The notes beneath the pieces were generated by a model. It was not told the DNA's origin. It saw only the letters and a list, made by a program, of their open reading frames with translations, and did no database searches. Made by a program: the position numbers and the translations under genes. From positions 266,991 to 330,990 of the forward strand of contig CAVXRG010000004.1 of assembly GCA_963764195.1 (NCBI GenBank): a DNA stretch of 64,000 bases. The letters are read 5' to 3'. Below are positions 24,024 through 32,316 of the stretch, one piece after another (positions within the stretch are counted from its first letter, which is position 1; each line of letters starts with the position of its first letter). Source of the stretch: JBDSSS01 sp963764195. Its GTDB lineage: Bacteria > Actinomycetota > Actinomycetes > Actinomycetales > Dermatophilaceae.

Positions 24024-25079
24024 GTGGTCGATCCCGTTGACGCAGGCATGACCGACCTCGCCGTGCCCACGCGCAGTCCGCTCCTCGACCGCCCCGGCGC
24101 CGTCGCCGGCGACGGGCTCGAGGCTGGTGTGGCCCTGCACTACGGGGACCCGATGCGCGAGCAGCGCGTCCTCGAGGAGGGCCTCGGCGTCGTCGACCTC
24201 TCCCACCGCGAGGTGCTCACCGTGACCGGCGCCGACCGGCTCAGCTGGCTGCACTCGCTGACGACCCAGCACCTGCTCGGCCTCGGCCCCCGGGAGTCGC
24301 GCGAGGCCCTCATCCTCACCCCGAAGGGCCACGTCGAGCACTCGCTCCACCTCGTCGACGACGGGGGGACGACCTGGATCACGACCGAGGCCGGCTCCGG
24401 GACCGCCCTGCGCGAGTGGCTCGAGCGGATGCGCTTCATGCTCCGCGTCGAGGTCACCGACGTGACGGCCGACTGGGCCGTGCTCGGTGAGCCGCACTCC
24501 TCGGAGTCGGCGCCGGGCGAGGCCCTGGCCTGGCGCGACCCGTGGCCAGACCTCGTCGGCGACACGGCGGCCTACGGTCCGACCGAGGGCCACCCCGGCA
24601 CGGAGCGAGCCTGGCGCGAGGTCATCGTGCCCCGGGCCGATCTCGTTGCGGCCGTGGGGGACCGGCCGGTCGCCGGGCTCTGGGCGGCCGAGACGCTCCG
24701 GATCGCCGCCTGGCGGCCCCGGCTCGGGCTCGAGTCCGACCACCGCACGATCGTGCAGGAGGTCGACTGGATGCGCACCGCCGTGCACCTCCACAAGGGC
24801 TGCTACCGCGGGCAGGAGACGGTGGCCCGGGTGCACAACCTCGGCCGGCCGCCGCGCCGCCTCGTCTTCCTCCACCTCGACGGCTCGGGTCACACCCTTC
24901 CCGCGCGCGGCGCCGAGGTGCGGGCCGGTGACCGCGTCATCGGGCACCTCACGTCGGTCGGGCGCCACCACGTCGACGGACCGATCGCCCTCGCCCTGAT
25001 CAAGCGCAACACGGACCCGACGCTCGAGCTGCTCGTCGGCGACGCGAGCGCCGCCCAGACGACGATCGTCGCTCCCTGA
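24024..25079 (+). CDS. ygfZ: Folate-binding YgfZ/GcvT-like protein (Fe-S cluster repair)
   Basis: 351 residues, related to the T-protein of glycine cleavage. The YgfZ signature KGCYRGQETVARVHNLGRPP is present at about residues 257-276 with its conserved cysteine; the N-terminal folate domain has LSHREVLTVTGADRLSWLHS and LTPKGHVEHSLHLVDDGG. YgfZ supports repair or assembly of some Fe-S enzymes with tetrahydrofolate. Two starts are possible: GTG 24024 (GGTGG upstream) and ATG 24048; homology begins after both. Co-transcribed with the nitrobindin gene. Confidence 0.9.
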   Translation: MVDPVDAGMTDLAVPTRSPLLDRPGAVAGDGLEAGVALHYGDPMREQRVLEEGLGVVDLSHREVLTVTGADRLSWLHSLTTQHLLGLGPRESREALILTPKGHVEHSLHLVDDGGTTWITTEAGSGTALREWLERMRFMLRVEVTDVTADWAVLGEPHSSESAPGEALAWRDPWPDLVGDTAAYGPTEGHPGTERAWREVIVPRADLVAAVGDRPVAGLWAAETLRIAAWRPRLGLESDHRTIVQEVDWMRTAVHLHKGCYRGQETVARVHNLGRPPRRLVFLHLDGSGHTLPARGAEVRAGDRVIGHLTSVGRHHVDGPIALALIKRNTDPTLELLVGDASAAQTTIVAP

Positions 25080-25181
25080 CGGGCGTCCCCGGGCCGGTCC
25101 CGTCGGGCGGCAGCGGTATGCCGCCGGGCCGGCCCGCGTGCCCCGCGTCCGGTCGGCGTGCCCCGCTGGGATGATGGCGCC

Positions 25182-26036
25182 ATGAGCTCCGGACGCAGCG
25201 CTGCGAAGACCTTGATCACCGTCGCCCCGACGGGCGCCGAGACGGCGAAGGCCGACTGTCCGGCCCTGCCGACGACCCCCGAGGAGCTCGTCGAGACCGC
25301 AGTGGCCTGCGAAGCCGCGGGCGCCGCGCTCATCCACATCCACGTCCGTGACGGCAAGCACGAGCCGACCCTCGACCCGGCCCTGCTGCGGGAGGCCGTC
25401 GTCGGGGTGCGTGCGGCCACCGACCTCGTCGTGCAGCTGTCGACGGGGGGCAGCATCACCGACCCGCTCGAGCAGCGGCTGACCGTGCTCGACGCCGAGC
25501 CGGACTCCTGCTCCCTCACCTGCGGCACGACGAACTTCGGCGACGGTGTCTTCCTCAACCCCTGGGGCTTCATGGCCGACCTCTACCAGCAGGCGCAGGA
25601 GCGCGAGGTCGTGCCGGAGTTCGAGCTCTTCGAGCTCGGCCACGTCCACGCGCTGCGCCGACTCATCGACGACTTCGGCCTCCCTTTCGGCGGCCGGGTC
25701 CACGTCGACTTCGTCACCGGTGTCCCGGGCGCGATGCCCGGCAGCCCGGACGCCCTGCTCGCGGGCGTGGCGATGCTGCCGCCCGAGGTGACGAGTTGGT
25801 CGGCCACCGGCATCGGCCGGTCGCACCTGCCGATCGCCGCGACCGCGCTCGCCGCGGGCGGTCACCTGCGGGTGGGGATGGAGGACAACCTCATCTACGC
25901 CAAGGGCCGTCCGGTCACGCACAACCGCGAGCTCGTCTCCCGGGCCGCCGAGCTGGCTGCCCTCCTCCAGCGCCCCCCGATGACGACGACCGAGGCGCGC
26001 GACCTGCTCGGTATCAAGGACCGTCGCGGTCGCTGA
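25182..26036 (+). CDS. 3-keto-5-aminohexanoate cleavage enzyme family protein (BKACE)
   Basis: 284 residues, TIM-barrel Zn enzyme that condenses a beta-keto acid with acetyl-CoA to acetoacetate plus a CoA ester; substrates in the family vary. Zn-site histidines are in AALIHIHVRDGKHEP (near residue 48); other family stretches are LVVQLSTGGSITDPLEQRL, FFG-type GGRVHVDFVTGVPGAMPGSP and LRVGMEDNLIYAKGRP. No lysine-degradation genes are nearby, so the substrate is not predictable. ATG 25182 is 6 bases after a GATGAT hexamer. A GTATGCCG octamer sits in the upstream gap. Confidence 0.92.
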   Translation: MSSGRSAAKTLITVAPTGAETAKADCPALPTTPEELVETAVACEAAGAALIHIHVRDGKHEPTLDPALLREAVVGVRAATDLVVQLSTGGSITDPLEQRLTVLDAEPDSCSLTCGTTNFGDGVFLNPWGFMADLYQQAQEREVVPEFELFELGHVHALRRLIDDFGLPFGGRVHVDFVTGVPGAMPGSPDALLAGVAMLPPEVTSWSATGIGRSHLPIAATALAAGGHLRVGMEDNLIYAKGRPVTHNRELVSRAAELAALLQRPPMTTTEARDLLGIKDRRGR

Positions 26037-26140
26037 GGTGGCCGGGAGGGACCCGCTCCGGACCCTGTCCCCGGGGGTGTGTGGGAGGTCACGCTGCCTG
26101 CAGTTTGCATTTTGCTTGCCGTAGTTAGCACAATGGAGGG

Positions 26141-26560
26141 GTGAGCAAGCTACCGCTACCCGACCTCGGGGCCTACCTGCGCGAACAGCGCGAGAGCGCC
26201 CAGCTGTCCCTGCGTCAGCTCGCCGAGGTGGCCGGGGTGTCCAACCCCTACCTCTCGCAGATCGAGCGCGGGCTCAAGCGCCCGAGTGCCGAGATCCTCC
26301 AGCAGATCGCCAAGGGCCTGGAGGTCTCGGCAGAGTCGCTCTACGTCCGCGCCGGGATCCTCGACGAGCGGGTCCCCGACGTCGGTGCCGGGTCCCCCCG
26401 CACCGACGTCCTCTCCGCGATCGCCGCCGACCCGGTCCTGACCGACCGGCAGCGCGCGGTGCTCGTCGACATCTACGCGTCGTTCGCCGGTGCCGCCGCC
26501 GACGCACCCTCGAACCCATCGACAACCACAGACCAGCACGTCACCGAGAAGGAGAACTGA
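26141..26560 (+). CDS. XRE-family helix-turn-helix regulator
   Basis: 139 residues. HTH domain at about 9-65: LGAYLREQRESAQLSLRQLA, EVAGVSNPYLSQIERGLKRP, SAEILQQIAKGLEVSAESLY. The C-terminal part (DVLSAIAADPVLTDRQRAVL, VDIYASFAG) is a conserved short helical segment. The gene directly precedes an HbhA-like gene, the same order as Rv0474-hbhA in M. tuberculosis, with coupling through GAGAAGGAGAACTGAG, which holds both stop and ribosome site. GTG 26141 has GGAGGG directly upstream within an AT-rich patch (TTTGCATTTTGCTTGCC) that may hold promoter and operator; GCTTGC (26114) and GCAAGC (26145) are inverted. Confidence 0.9.
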   Translation: MSKLPLPDLGAYLREQRESAQLSLRQLAEVAGVSNPYLSQIERGLKRPSAEILQQIAKGLEVSAESLYVRAGILDERVPDVGAGSPRTDVLSAIAADPVLTDRQRAVLVDIYASFAGAAADAPSNPSTTTDQHVTEKEN

Positions 26561-26561
26561 G

Positions 26562-27590
26562 ATGGCTCTCAGCACCAAGATCAGCAAGGCCGTGAAGGAC
26601 GCACAGAAGCAGGCCGAGGCCACCGTGGCCGAGGTGCGCAGCACGATCGAGGGGCGCCTGCCCGACGTCACCGTCGACCCCACCCCGTTCTACGCGGTCG
26701 TCGGCGCGGCCAACATCGCCGTCGACACCGTCCGCACCGCGAGCGAGCAGCTCGACCTGGCCCGTGACGAGGTCAAGGCCATCGACCTGCGCAAGGACGC
26801 CAAGAAGGAGGCCAAGGGCCTGCAGAAGGACCTCGAGAAGCGCCTCGCCGACCTCCAGTCCCGCACGGCCGAGCTCCAGCGCCTCGCGACGACGTATGCC
26901 GACCGCTTCGTCTCGCAGGCCCAGGAGCTCCCCGCCCAGGTCCTCAACCAGGGCTTCGTCCTCGCCAGCAACGCCAAGGACCAGTACGACGCCGCCGCAG
27001 CCCGCGGTGAGAAGGTCGTCACCGACCTCCGCGTCCAGGGCGAGCGCACCGCCGCCGACCTCGCCGAATCGTCCGAGACCGCGCTGACCGTCGGCAAGAA
27101 GGTCGCGACGACGGCCAACGCCGAGGGCGAGAAGGTCGTCCGGGCCGTTCGCAAGGCGGTCCGTGATGACGTCGACACCGTCGCCGCCCAGCTCGACGAC
27201 TCCGCCGCGGCGCTCGACGACGCCGCCACCCCGCCGCCGTCGCGCCAGACCGCGGCCGAGAAGGCGACGGTCCGTCGCCAGGCCGCAGAGAAGGCGGCGG
27301 CGACCCGCAAGATGAACGCCGTCGAGGCGACGACGACGCGCAAGATCGCCGCCCGCAACGCCGCCGCCGAGCAGACCGCCGAGGCCGGCTCCGCGTCCGA
27401 CACCGTCGAGAACAAGGTGGAGGCCACGACCGCCGCCGCGAAGAAGACGGCGCGCAAGACGGCCACGAAGGCCACCGCTGCGGCCGACTCCGCCACCACC
27501 CCCGCCAAGAAGGCGGCGCCGCGCACGACGGCCCGCAAGACCACGGCCAAGAAGACCCCGGCGAAGAAGGCTCCCGCCAAGAAGGCCTGA
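26562..27590 (+). CDS. hbhA: HbhA-like heparin-binding / Lys-rich coiled-coil protein
   Basis: 342 residues. No signal peptide. Residues 30-170 are a long coiled coil (VDPTPFYAVVGAANIAVDTV, KKEAKGLQKDLEKRLADLQS) as in HBHA, the mycobacterial adhesin that also binds lipid inclusions. The C-terminal 130 residues are Ala/Lys/Thr-rich and end AKKTPAKKAPAKKA, a histone-like tail that could bind heparan sulfate or DNA. It is considerably longer than the 199-residue mycobacterial protein, mainly in the tail. The second half also has AAEKATVRRQAAEKAAATRK repeats. Ribosome site AAGGAG before ATG 26562. Role in a probably free-living organism is unknown; nucleoid or storage-granule association is possible. 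Confidence 0.88.
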   Translation: MALSTKISKAVKDAQKQAEATVAEVRSTIEGRLPDVTVDPTPFYAVVGAANIAVDTVRTASEQLDLARDEVKAIDLRKDAKKEAKGLQKDLEKRLADLQSRTAELQRLATTYADRFVSQAQELPAQVLNQGFVLASNAKDQYDAAAARGEKVVTDLRVQGERTAADLAESSETALTVGKKVATTANAEGEKVVRAVRKAVRDDVDTVAAQLDDSAAALDDAATPPPSRQTAAEKATVRRQAAEKAAATRKMNAVEATTTRKIAARNAAAEQTAEAGSASDTVENKVEATTAAAKKTARKTATKATAAADSATTPAKKAAPRTTARKTTAKKTPAKKAPAKKA

Positions 27591-27616
27591 GCCTCGACCG
27601 TCGGTCGCAGTTCACG

Positions 27617-27648
27617 CGGACCGCCACCCCGCCCGGGGTGGCGGTCCG
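27617..27648 (+). terminator. Strong hairpin terminator after the hbhA gene
   Basis: Perfect 14-bp stem CGGACCGCCACCCC / GGGGTGGCGGTCCG with a 4-base loop GCCC, 27 bases after the stop. Confidence 0.88.
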
Positions 27649-27687
27649 CTCGCGTCGACGGGCCGGCCCTGCGGCATACTGCGGGGC

Positions 27688-28692
27688 GTGCCTGAGACTC
27701 CTGTGATCCCGTCCGCCACGGCCCCCGACGCCGTCTCTGCCGCCCTCAGCGCGGCCCCGATCGTCGCCCACGTCGTGCGCGCCGGCTTCGTCGAGTCGGT
27801 CCACCACGGCACCGCCGTCGTGACCGGTCCGGACGGGGCGGTCCTGCTCGAGATCGGGGACGCGAGCGGTCCGGTGTTCCCTCGCTCCTCGAGCAAGCCG
27901 CTCCAGGCGGTCGCGATGGTGCGCCACGGCCTGGACACGGCCGGCGCCCACCTCGCGCTCGGGTGCGCCAGCCACTCCGGTGAGGACTTCCACCAGGAGG
28001 CGGCGCGCGAGATCCTCGCCGGCGCCGGCCTCGGCGAGGCCGACCTGCAGAACACCCCCGACTACCCCTACAGCGAGGCGGCGCGGGTCGCCTGGATCGC
28101 GAGCGGCAAGCCGAAGCAGTCGATCGCGCAGAACTGCTCGGGCAAGCACGCGTCGATGCTCGCGACCTGTGTGGCGAACGGGTGGGACCTCGCGACCTAC
28201 CGCGACCCGGACCACCCGCTCCAGGTCGCGATCGCCGAGACGGTGCGCGACCTCACCGGCTACGAGCCGGTGGCGGTCGCCGTCGACGGTTGCGGCGCCC
28301 CGATCCACGCGGTGCCCCTCGTCGGCCTCGCCCGCGCCTTCGGCCGGCTCGCCGCCGCGACCGAGGGCCCCGAGGCGAAGGTGGCGGGCGCCATCCGGGC
28401 GTTCCCCGAGTTCCTCGGCGGGACCGGGCGCGACGTCACCGCGATCATCCGCGGCACCGAGGGGCTCGTCGCCAAGGACGGGGCCGAGGCGGTGTATGCC
28501 GTCGGGCTGGCCGACGGTCGCGGCATCGCCGTCAAGGTCGCCGACGGCGGGTCCCGGGCCTGCACGGTGCTCCTCGCGGCGGTCCTGCGCCGCATCGGCG
28601 TCACGGACACGGCGACGCTCGCCGCGCTCGAGGACGAGCCGGTGCTCGGCCACGGCGAGCCGGTCGGCTCGGTCGTCGCCGTCGGGGTCTGA
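27688..28692 (+). CDS. Asparaginase (Rhizobium etli type)
   Basis: 334 residues, cytoplasmic, hydrolyses L-asparagine to aspartate and ammonia. It belongs to the asparaginase II/thermolabile rhizobial family, not the E. coli type: motifs FPRSSSKPLQAVAMVRHGLD, LGCASHSGEDFHQEAAREIL, QNCSGKHASMLATCVANGWD and GGTGRDVTAIIRGTEGLVAK (substrate Ser and Lys plus the SGKH loop). GTG 27688 is preceded after 7 bases by CATACT, a possible -10 of a leaderless message. The D-aminoacyl-tRNA deacylase gene follows after 7 bases. Confidence 0.92.
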   Translation: MPETPVIPSATAPDAVSAALSAAPIVAHVVRAGFVESVHHGTAVVTGPDGAVLLEIGDASGPVFPRSSSKPLQAVAMVRHGLDTAGAHLALGCASHSGEDFHQEAAREILAGAGLGEADLQNTPDYPYSEAARVAWIASGKPKQSIAQNCSGKHASMLATCVANGWDLATYRDPDHPLQVAIAETVRDLTGYEPVAVAVDGCGAPIHAVPLVGLARAFGRLAAATEGPEAKVAGAIRAFPEFLGGTGRDVTAIIRGTEGLVAKDGAEAVYAVGLADGRGIAVKVADGGSRACTVLLAAVLRRIGVTDTATLAALEDEPVLGHGEPVGSVVAVGV

Positions 28693-28699
28693 CCCCTCC

Positions 28700-29125
28700 G
28701 TGCGGGCGGTCCTCCAGCGCGTCACCGGGGCCCGGGTCGAGGTCGAGGGCGCCGTCGTCGGCGAGATCACCCGGCCGGGGTTGCTCGTGCTCGTCGGCGT
28801 CGCCCACGCCGACGGCGACGAGCAGGTCGAGCGGATGGCCCGCAAGATCGCCGAGCTGCGGATCCTGCGCGACGAGCGGAGCCTGCTCGAGGCCGATGCT
28901 CCGGTGCTCGTCGTCAGCCAGTTCACCCTCCAGGGCGACACCCGCAAGGGTCGGCGTCCGTCGTGGAGCGCCGCGGCCCCCGCTGAGGTGGCCGAGCCGG
29001 TCGTCGACGCCCTCGTCGCGGCGCTGCGAGCCCGGGGTCTCGAGGTGGGCACCGGCCGGTTCGGCGCGATGATGGCGATCTCGCTGACCAACGACGGCCC
29101 CGTGACCCTGGTCGTCGACGTCTGA
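28700..29125 (+). CDS. dtd: D-aminoacyl-tRNA deacylase
   Basis: 141 residues. Removes D-amino acids (and glycine from tRNA-Ala) from tRNA. Both family motifs are seen: SQFTLQGDTRKGRRPSW (the SQFTL motif) and the cis-GP motif NDGPVTLVVDV at the C-terminus. GTG 28700 gives VRAVLQRVTGARVEVEG, the family start. It forms an operon with the asparaginase gene. Confidence 0.96.
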   Translation: MRAVLQRVTGARVEVEGAVVGEITRPGLLVLVGVAHADGDEQVERMARKIAELRILRDERSLLEADAPVLVVSQFTLQGDTRKGRRPSWSAAAPAEVAEPVVDALVAALRARGLEVGTGRFGAMMAISLTNDGPVTLVVDV

Positions 29126-29184
29126 CCGGTCCGACCGGTCGAAGCGTCCGTCGGCAACCGCAGGGTCCGCGACGCCGGTCCGGT

Positions 29185-29190
29185 TAGGAT
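29185..29190 (+). promoter_or_regulatory. -10 element TAGGAT, leaderless start of the DUF2516 gene
   Basis: TAGGAT, six bases (CTGGGG), then ATG 29197. The GGGG could also serve as a ribosome site, but it is too close. Confidence 0.5.
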
Positions 29191-29196
29191 CTGGGG

Positions 29197-29520
29197 ATGA
29201 CCCTGTACTCCGGTTTTCAGAGCATCGTCCTCCTCGGGCTCGGTGTCGTCGCGCTCGGCAGCGAGGTCTTCGCCTTCGTCGACGCGATGCGCAACCCCGA
29301 GGGCGCCTTCGCCGCGGCCGGCAAGCGCACTCGCACCTTCTGGCTGCTCGTCACCGGTGTCGCCACGCTGATCGGCTTCGTCACCCTCTTCAACCCGCTC
29401 AACCTCTTCGGTCTCGCCGCCTTCGTCGGAGCCGCCGTCTACCTCGCCGACGTGCGGCCGGCCCTGCGCCAGGTGCGCGGTCTCGGCGGCCGGGGCGGCC
29501 GATCCGGCAACAGCTGGTGA
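29197..29520 (+). CDS. DUF2516 family membrane protein
   Basis: 107 residues with three hydrophobic segments (about 8-28, 48-65, 68-84) and a Gly/Arg-rich tail (RGLGGRGGRSGNSW). Family motif: EVFAFVDAMRNPEGAFAAAG followed by KRTRTFWLL. Homologues follow hbhA in mycobacteria (Rv0476); here asparaginase and dtd lie between. Function unknown. Confidence 0.88.
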   Translation: MTLYSGFQSIVLLGLGVVALGSEVFAFVDAMRNPEGAFAAAGKRTRTFWLLVTGVATLIGFVTLFNPLNLFGLAAFVGAAVYLADVRPALRQVRGLGGRGGRSGNSW

Positions 29521-29596
29521 CGGCGCCGACCGTTTCCGACCGGCGCCACCCGTCGGGTGCGGCACACTGAGCACTCGCGTACCGAAAGGGGGAACC

Positions 29597-30049
29597 ATGT
29601 CCGACCACCAGTCCGCCGGCGTCATCGTCGAGCCGGAGCCCGACGACCACGGCCCCGCCCCGACCCACTCGACCGACGAGTACGTCGTCGGCGACCGCAA
29701 CCCGACGCACGACATCTTCGTGGCGGAGCGCCCCTGGGGCGAGTTCCAGCAGTTCGTGTCCAACGAGCAGGTGACGGTCAAGATCATCACCGTCCAGCCG
29801 GGACATCGGCTCTCCCTCCAGCGACACGACCATCGGGGTGAGATGTGGCTCGTGCTCGACGTGCCGATCGACATCACCGTCGGCGAGCGACACTGGACCG
29901 CCGAGGTCGGCGAGACGGTCTGGGTGCCGCGCAACGCGACCCACCGGATGGGCAACTCGGGCGAGGAGCCGGGCCGCCTGCTGGAGGTGGCCTTCGGCCA
30001 CTTCGACGAGGGCGACATCGAGCGCCTCCAGGACGACTACACCCGCTGA
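29597..30049 (+). CDS. Cupin protein, mannose-6-phosphate isomerase type II C-terminal domain
   Basis: 150 residues. Stand-alone cupin homologous to the isomerase half of bifunctional GDP-mannose pyrophosphorylase/PMI enzymes. Signature: PWGEFQQFVSNEQVTVKIIT, PGHRLSLQRHDHRGEMWLVL (metal-binding His/Gln/Glu) and PRNATHRMGNSGEEPGRLLE with the third ligand. It may isomerise mannose-6-phosphate or a similar sugar phosphate. Ribosome site AAAGGGGGAA before ATG 29597. Confidence 0.88.
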   Translation: MSDHQSAGVIVEPEPDDHGPAPTHSTDEYVVGDRNPTHDIFVAERPWGEFQQFVSNEQVTVKIITVQPGHRLSLQRHDHRGEMWLVLDVPIDITVGERHWTAEVGETVWVPRNATHRMGNSGEEPGRLLEVAFGHFDEGDIERLQDDYTR

Positions 30050-30087
30050 CCGGTGCTGCTCGCCGCGAGCTGCGCCCCTCCCCGGCG

Positions 30088-30879
30088 TCAGCCGGGCGCG
30101 ACGGCCTCCCAGGCCACGGTGATCTCGCCCAGCCGCCACCGGGACGGGCCGTCGAGCAGCGGCCACCGTTCGCCGAGCTCGGCCGCGGCCGCGAGCCAGC
30201 GCTGCCGGGCACCCCACGAGGCCTGCGGAGCGCTCCGCGCCCAGGCGTGGTCGAGGTCGCGCAGGTAGGCGTGCACCCGCTCTCCCGGGACGTTGCGGTG
30301 GATCAGCGCCTTCGGCAGCCGCTCGGCGACGTCGGATGGTCTGACGAGGCCGCGCAGCCGCAGCGAGATCGTCAGGCTGACCGGCCCCCCGCGCTCGACG
30401 GCGACCCAGGTCGCGCGCCGGCCGACCTCGTCGCACGTCCCGTCGACGAGCAACCCGTCGGGGGTGAGCCGGCCCCGCACCCGCTCCCACGCACCCTCGA
30501 CCTCGTCCTCGGCATACTGCCGGAGCACGTTGAAGGCCCGCACGACGGTGGGCCGCTCCCCGCGGTCGAGGGGGACCTCGAAGCCGCCGAGGCGGAAGCT
30601 GAGGCCGTCCCGCTCGAGCGGTCGACCGGCTGCCACCCGCGCCGGGTCGATCTCGATCCCGACGACGCGCACGTCCGGTCGGACCTGCGCCAGCCGGTCG
30701 TGCAGCTCGACGGCGGTGATCGGGGACGCGCCGTAGCCGAGGTCGACGACGACGGGGGGTCCCGGGCTGCGGCGCAGCCGCCAGGCCTGCGGGCCGGCGA
30801 GCCACCGGTCGCAGCGCCGCAGGCGGTTCGGGTTCGTCGTGCCGCGGGTGATGCTGCCGACGGGACGGGGGCTGGCCAC
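30088..30879 (-). CDS. Class I SAM-dependent methyltransferase-like protein
   Basis: 263 residues. SAM-binding motif I is VVVDLGYGASPIT near residue 45, the acidic motif II VVGIEIDPARVAAGRP about 28 residues later, and FNVLRQYAEDEVEGAW in the motif III/IV region. The substrate is unknown; the domain order resembles small-molecule or RNA methyltransferases of actinobacteria located next to mshA. GTG 30879 follows TAGGCT by 6 bases, so leaderless. Confidence 0.8.
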   Translation of the reverse strand: MASPRPVGSITRGTTNPNRLRRCDRWLAGPQAWRLRRSPGPPVVVDLGYGASPITAVELHDRLAQVRPDVRVVGIEIDPARVAAGRPLERDGLSFRLGGFEVPLDRGERPTVVRAFNVLRQYAEDEVEGAWERVRGRLTPDGLLVDGTCDEVGRRATWVAVERGGPVSLTISLRLRGLVRPSDVAERLPKALIHRNVPGERVHAYLRDLDHAWARSAPQASWGARQRWLAAAAELGERWPLLDGPSRWRLGEITVAWEAVAPG

Positions 30880-30885
30880 CCGGCG

Positions 30886-30891
30886 AGCCTA
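30886..30891 (-). promoter_or_regulatory. -10 element TAGGCT, leaderless start of methyltransferase gene
   Basis: TAGGCT, six bases (CGCCGG), GTG 30879 on the minus strand. mshA is transcribed in the other direction from the same 79-base gap. Confidence 0.5.
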
Positions 30892-30958
30892 CGGGCCGCG
30901 TCGCGGAATACATCGAATCGGTGGGGTGGTTGACGCGGAAGTGCACCAGGCCGAGCGG

Positions 30959-32260
30959 ATGACGGGCGACCCGAGACGGGTGGCGATGATCAGCGTCCAC
31001 ACCTCGCCGCTCGAGCAGCCGGGCACCGGCGACGCCGGCGGTCTCAACGTCTACGTGGCCGAGACCGCCAAGGAGCTCGCCGCCCGGGGCGTCGAAGTCG
31101 ACATCTTCACCCGCCGCACGACGGGTGACACCCCCGTCGAGGTCGAGCTCGTCCCCGGTGTGACGGTCCGGCACGTAACGGCCGGGCCCTACGAGGGCCT
31201 GTCCAAGGAGGACCTCCCCGGCCAGCTCTGCGCCTTCTCGGCCGGGACGATGCAGGCGGGTCTGTCGGTCCCCGAAGACCACTACGACCTCGTCCACTCC
31301 CACTACTGGCTCTCGGGCCAGGTCGGCTGGCTCGCCGCCGACCGCTGGCGCGTCGCGCTCGTCCACTCGATGCACACGATGGCGCGGGTCAAGAACCGCC
31401 ACCTCGCCGCCGACGACGTCCCGGAGCCGATCGGCCGCGAGATCGGCGAGGTCCAGGTCGTCGAGGCCGCCGACCGGCTCATCGCCAACACCCGGGACGA
31501 GGCGCGTGAGCTCGTCGAGCTGTATGCCGCCGACCCCGCCGCCGTCTCCGTCGTCCCGCCCGGGGTCGACCTGACGACCTTTGCACCCGGCGACCGGCGC
31601 CAGGCCCGCCAGGCGCTCGGGCTGCCGGTGGACGGTGACGTGCTGCTCTTCGTCGGCCGGATCCAGCCGCTCAAGGCGCCGGACCTGCTGCTTCGGGTCG
31701 CCGCGGAGCTCGTCCGCCGCGACCCCTCCCGGCGTCGGCGCCTCACCGTCGCGGTCGTGGGCGGCCCCAGTGGCAACGGCCTGGCCCACCCGCACGACCT
31801 CGAGGACCTGGCCCTCTCGCTCGGCATCGCCGACGTCGTCCGCTTCGAGCGGCCGGCCCCGAGACCGGTTCTGTCCCAGTGGTACCGGGCCGCCGACCTC
31901 GTCCTCGTCCCGAGCCACAGCGAGTCCTTCGGGCTCGTCGCGATCGAGTCGCTCGCCTGCGGTACGCCGGTCGTGGCCGCCCGCGTCGGTGGGCTGCCGA
32001 CGGCCGTCGGGGACGCGGGTGTCCTCGTCGCCGGGCACGACACCGGGGACTGGGCCGACGCCGTCGGCTCGCTCCTCGCCGACCGTCCCCGGCTCACGAC
32101 CCTCGGCGACCGCGCCGTGCGCCACGCGGCCCAGTTCGGCTGGGGAGCGACGACCGACCGGCTCCTCGGGGTCTACCGCCAGGCCGTCGCCGACCGGACC
32201 GCCTCGCCAACCGGCTCCGGCCGCAGGCTCGTCGGCGTGCCGACCGCCATCGTCCCGTGA
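30959..32260 (+). CDS. mshA: D-inositol-3-phosphate glycosyltransferase
   Basis: First step of mycothiol synthesis: transfers GlcNAc from UDP-GlcNAc to inositol 3-phosphate. 433 residues, GT-B fold, family GT4. N-terminal motif HTSPLEQPGTGDAGGLNVYV, acceptor/phosphate loop HSHYWLSGQVGW, nucleotide-sugar end motif PSHSESFGLVAIESLACGTP. ATG 30959 (MTGDPRRVAMISV) is chosen; no strong ribosome site, and an upstream GTG at 30926 is possible. YbjN and gpmA genes follow, as in mycobacteria (Rv0486-Rv0489). Confidence 0.95.
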   Translation: MTGDPRRVAMISVHTSPLEQPGTGDAGGLNVYVAETAKELAARGVEVDIFTRRTTGDTPVEVELVPGVTVRHVTAGPYEGLSKEDLPGQLCAFSAGTMQAGLSVPEDHYDLVHSHYWLSGQVGWLAADRWRVALVHSMHTMARVKNRHLAADDVPEPIGREIGEVQVVEAADRLIANTRDEARELVELYAADPAAVSVVPPGVDLTTFAPGDRRQARQALGLPVDGDVLLFVGRIQPLKAPDLLLRVAAELVRRDPSRRRRLTVAVVGGPSGNGLAHPHDLEDLALSLGIADVVRFERPAPRPVLSQWYRAADLVLVPSHSESFGLVAIESLACGTPVVAARVGGLPTAVGDAGVLVAGHDTGDWADAVGSLLADRPRLTTLGDRAVRHAAQFGWGATTDRLLGVYRQAVADRTASPTGSGRRLVGVPTAIVP

Positions 32261-32316
32261 CGGCCGGTCCCGCTAGCGTCGACCGTGACCGCCAGCCCCC
32301 GAGGACCGGAGACCCC

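Noticed and set aside
27019..30018. Very long minus-strand frames across asparaginase, dtd and the cupin gene
   Set aside because: Antisense of genes with clear motifs; no ribosome site or family match.
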